A DNA stretch of 64,000 bases. Source: Enterococcus sp. DIV0212c. Its GTDB lineage: Bacteria > Bacillota > Bacilli > Lactobacillales > Enterococcaceae. A program made the position numbers and the translations under genes. The notes beneath the pieces are model-generated. The model worked only from the letters and a program-made list of their open reading frames with translations. It did no database searches and was not told where the DNA came from. The stretch covers positions 14,250-78,249 of the forward strand of contig NZ_JAFREN010000006.1 in the NCBI RefSeq assembly GCF_017377505.1. The letters are read 5' to 3'. How positions within the stretch are numbered: position 1 is the first letter of the stretch; each line of letters opens with the position of its first letter. This document shows, piece after piece, positions 62,524 to 64,000 of this stretch.

Positions 62524-63987
62524 ATGAAAGAAATTCTGTCCTCTCGATCCAGACGTCAATTAGAGCTAATGGAACTTTTAGCTGATAATGATTGGGTCAC
62601 CTTTGCAGTGGCATCGGAAGCTTTAAATGTTCCAGTAAAAACATTAAAATCAGATATCATTGAGTTAGAAGCATTACTTGTTCCAGCAACTATTGAGACG
62701 TCAAAAAAATATGGTATTCGCTTAGCAACAAATTTCGGTTTTTGCAAAACAAGTATTTATCAAAAATTCTTAAAGAACAGTGTTGAATTTCAGCTAATCG
62801 AAAAAATATTCTTACATAACTTTTCCACAATCATTGATTTGGCCGACGATCTTTATACCAGTGTTTCAACAATCAAAAGAATCGTTTTGCGTGTGAATCA
62901 ACATCTTCAAGTCGAAGGTTTCATCATTAACTTGAAGAAAATGCAGCTAGTTGGCGACCCACAAAGCATCTGTAATTTTATGCAACATTATTTTTATGAG
63001 AAATATGGTGTAGCTGAAAGTCTTCTAACCCCAGCTCAATTGATTAGTTTAGATCAACTTGGTCTTCAAATAGTGAAGCAAGCAGAACCCAATAAACCAT
63101 CATACAACCTAGATTTTTCTCTGTTGAACCGTCTGCGTTTTTACACATATACTGTCATTAATCTATTAAAACACAATGGTGAGAACCAATTGCATGATAT
63201 CCCTGAAAAAGAATTTCCGATTCTTAATGATACTTATGCTTGTGATGAATTTTACTGTCAATTTCAATTACCGTTATCTTCAGCTAATTTAGATGCTTTC
63301 TTCTATTTATTTTTTAGTGATCAGTATGTTGATTCAATTGACACAGTACATAAAATGATTGAAATCGACCGAAACGCTTATTTAAAATATCAAAAAATCG
63401 AAAGTTTACTACACGAAATTGAAAAAAAGATGGATTGTAAATGTAATCATTTTGATGATATTTTTATGCGCCTCTATAATTTAGATTGTCAAATCCACGG
63501 TCGGACATATATCCTTCATGATAAAAATAAGGAGTTTCTTTTAGGCGTCAAAAATCTCTATGGTCATTTCCCAATGGAATTGATTCATTCTTTACAAGCT
63601 ATTTTTTATTCAAATCCTTATAAGGAATATATGATTTATGAAGCTATTTCCATTTTATTTACCCGTTGGCCAAACTTGCTTGATCGTTTAGAATATTCAA
63701 CGCCAACTATGAAAGCCTGCCTTTTATTCAATTCGGGATTAGAATACATGGATATGCTTTCTGAGCGAATCACTTATTATTTGCGTGGGCGCTTCTCTTG
63801 TACACCATTGCATGTTACTTCATTAGAAGATCTAGAAAAAGCTGCTGCTGAATATGATTGCATCATTACCAATATTCCTGAAATTTATATCAATAATATT
63901 CCAATCATCATTATTCCACTGATTCCTGATGCAAAAAGTTTCGATAAGTTGATGTTGGTTTATGAAGATCATTTTGATAAAAAATAA
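62524..63987 (+). CDS. Mga-type helix-turn-helix transcriptional regulator
   Basis: 487 residues. The N-terminus has two helix-turn-helix regions: LADNDWVTFAVASEALNVPV with KTLKSDIIELE, and STIIDLADDLYTSVSTIKRI. The long C-terminal part looks like the Mga/PRD-like and EIIB-like end (CIITNIPEIYINNIPIIII). Mga regulators of Gram-positive pathogens control surface and sugar genes. It is divergent from the large LPMO gene, its likely target. The ribosome site is weak (AGAAAGTG). Confidence 0.85.
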   Translation: MKEILSSRSRRQLELMELLADNDWVTFAVASEALNVPVKTLKSDIIELEALLVPATIETSKKYGIRLATNFGFCKTSIYQKFLKNSVEFQLIEKIFLHNFSTIIDLADDLYTSVSTIKRIVLRVNQHLQVEGFIINLKKMQLVGDPQSICNFMQHYFYEKYGVAESLLTPAQLISLDQLGLQIVKQAEPNKPSYNLDFSLLNRLRFYTYTVINLLKHNGENQLHDIPEKEFPILNDTYACDEFYCQFQLPLSSANLDAFFYLFFSDQYVDSIDTVHKMIEIDRNAYLKYQKIESLLHEIEKKMDCKCNHFDDIFMRLYNLDCQIHGRTYILHDKNKEFLLGVKNLYGHFPMELIHSLQAIFYSNPYKEYMIYEAISILFTRWPNLLDRLEYSTPTMKACLLFNSGLEYMDMLSERITYYLRGRFSCTPLHVTSLEDLEKAAAEYDCIITNIPEIYINNIPIIIIPLIPDAKSFDKLMLVYEDHFDKK

Positions 63988-64000
63988 TACAAACAAAGAG

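Overview
The window looks like a low-GC Firmicutes chromosome, almost certainly an Enterococcus close to the E. faecalis group. The basis is gene content: a maltose locus built as malR-pgmB-malP divergent from malT-mapP, with the maltose 6'-phosphate phosphatase route described for E. faecalis; an L-lysine-type murE; a fused OpuC-type permease/binding protein; two AA10 chitin-active monooxygenases; and strong AGGAGG ribosome sites with several TTG starts. The species cannot be fixed from sequence alone.

Layout. 1-1.8 kb: the start of a phosphohexomutase gene running off the left edge, and an ArgR-type regulator. 2.2-11.2 kb: an AT-rich accessory island on the minus strand. It holds a small secreted protein with a CPBP protease-like partner, a frameshifted lipoprotein, a membrane protein, a two-gene OLD nuclease/UvrD helicase module (Gabija-type anti-phage defence), and a non-coding stretch with two near-identical ~410-bp repeats. 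Each repeat encodes a short hydrophobic peptide facing a convergent antisense transcript, which looks like a type I toxin-antitoxin locus. 11.3-13.8 kb: osmoprotectant ABC transporter. 14.0-18.3 kb: three-gene secreted/surface operon whose last product is built from two ~380-residue repeats. 18.7-36.5 kb: housekeeping and transport genes (pepV, nnrD, a TetR-controlled ABC exporter, a LysM protein, rsuA, ytgP, murE, an AEC transporter, an MFS drug transporter, an SDR, a serine hydrolase, copA).

37-45 kb: an AA10 LPMO, then the maltose operons. Maltose enters as maltose-6'-phosphate through MalT, MapP removes the phosphate, MalP splits maltose to glucose and beta-glucose-1-phosphate, and PgmB converts the latter to glucose-6-phosphate. 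45.5-48.5 kb: a cluster of exported proteins (lipoprotein, amidase-domain protein, two tandem paralogues). 49.9-58.9 kb: maltodextrin ABC transporter (mdxEFG, no ATPase gene) divergent from three GH13 enzymes. The same operator motif (TGCAAnCGnTTGCG-like) lies in both maltose control regions, so MalR and/or CcpA probably control all of these genes. 59-60.5 kb: a GyrI-like protein and a MerR/DUF4260 pair with a classic 19-bp-spacer promoter. 60.6-64 kb: a large multidomain LPMO divergent from an Mga-like regulator.

No rRNA, tRNA, CRISPR array, insertion sequence or prophage was seen. The strongest candidates for something undescribed are the duplicated antisense-controlled peptide locus (10.3-11.2 kb), the large Gabija-like module with a downstream membrane protein (4.4-9.5 kb), the two-repeat surface operon (14-18.3 kb), and the two paralogous exported proteins that lack ordinary start codons (47-48.5 kb).
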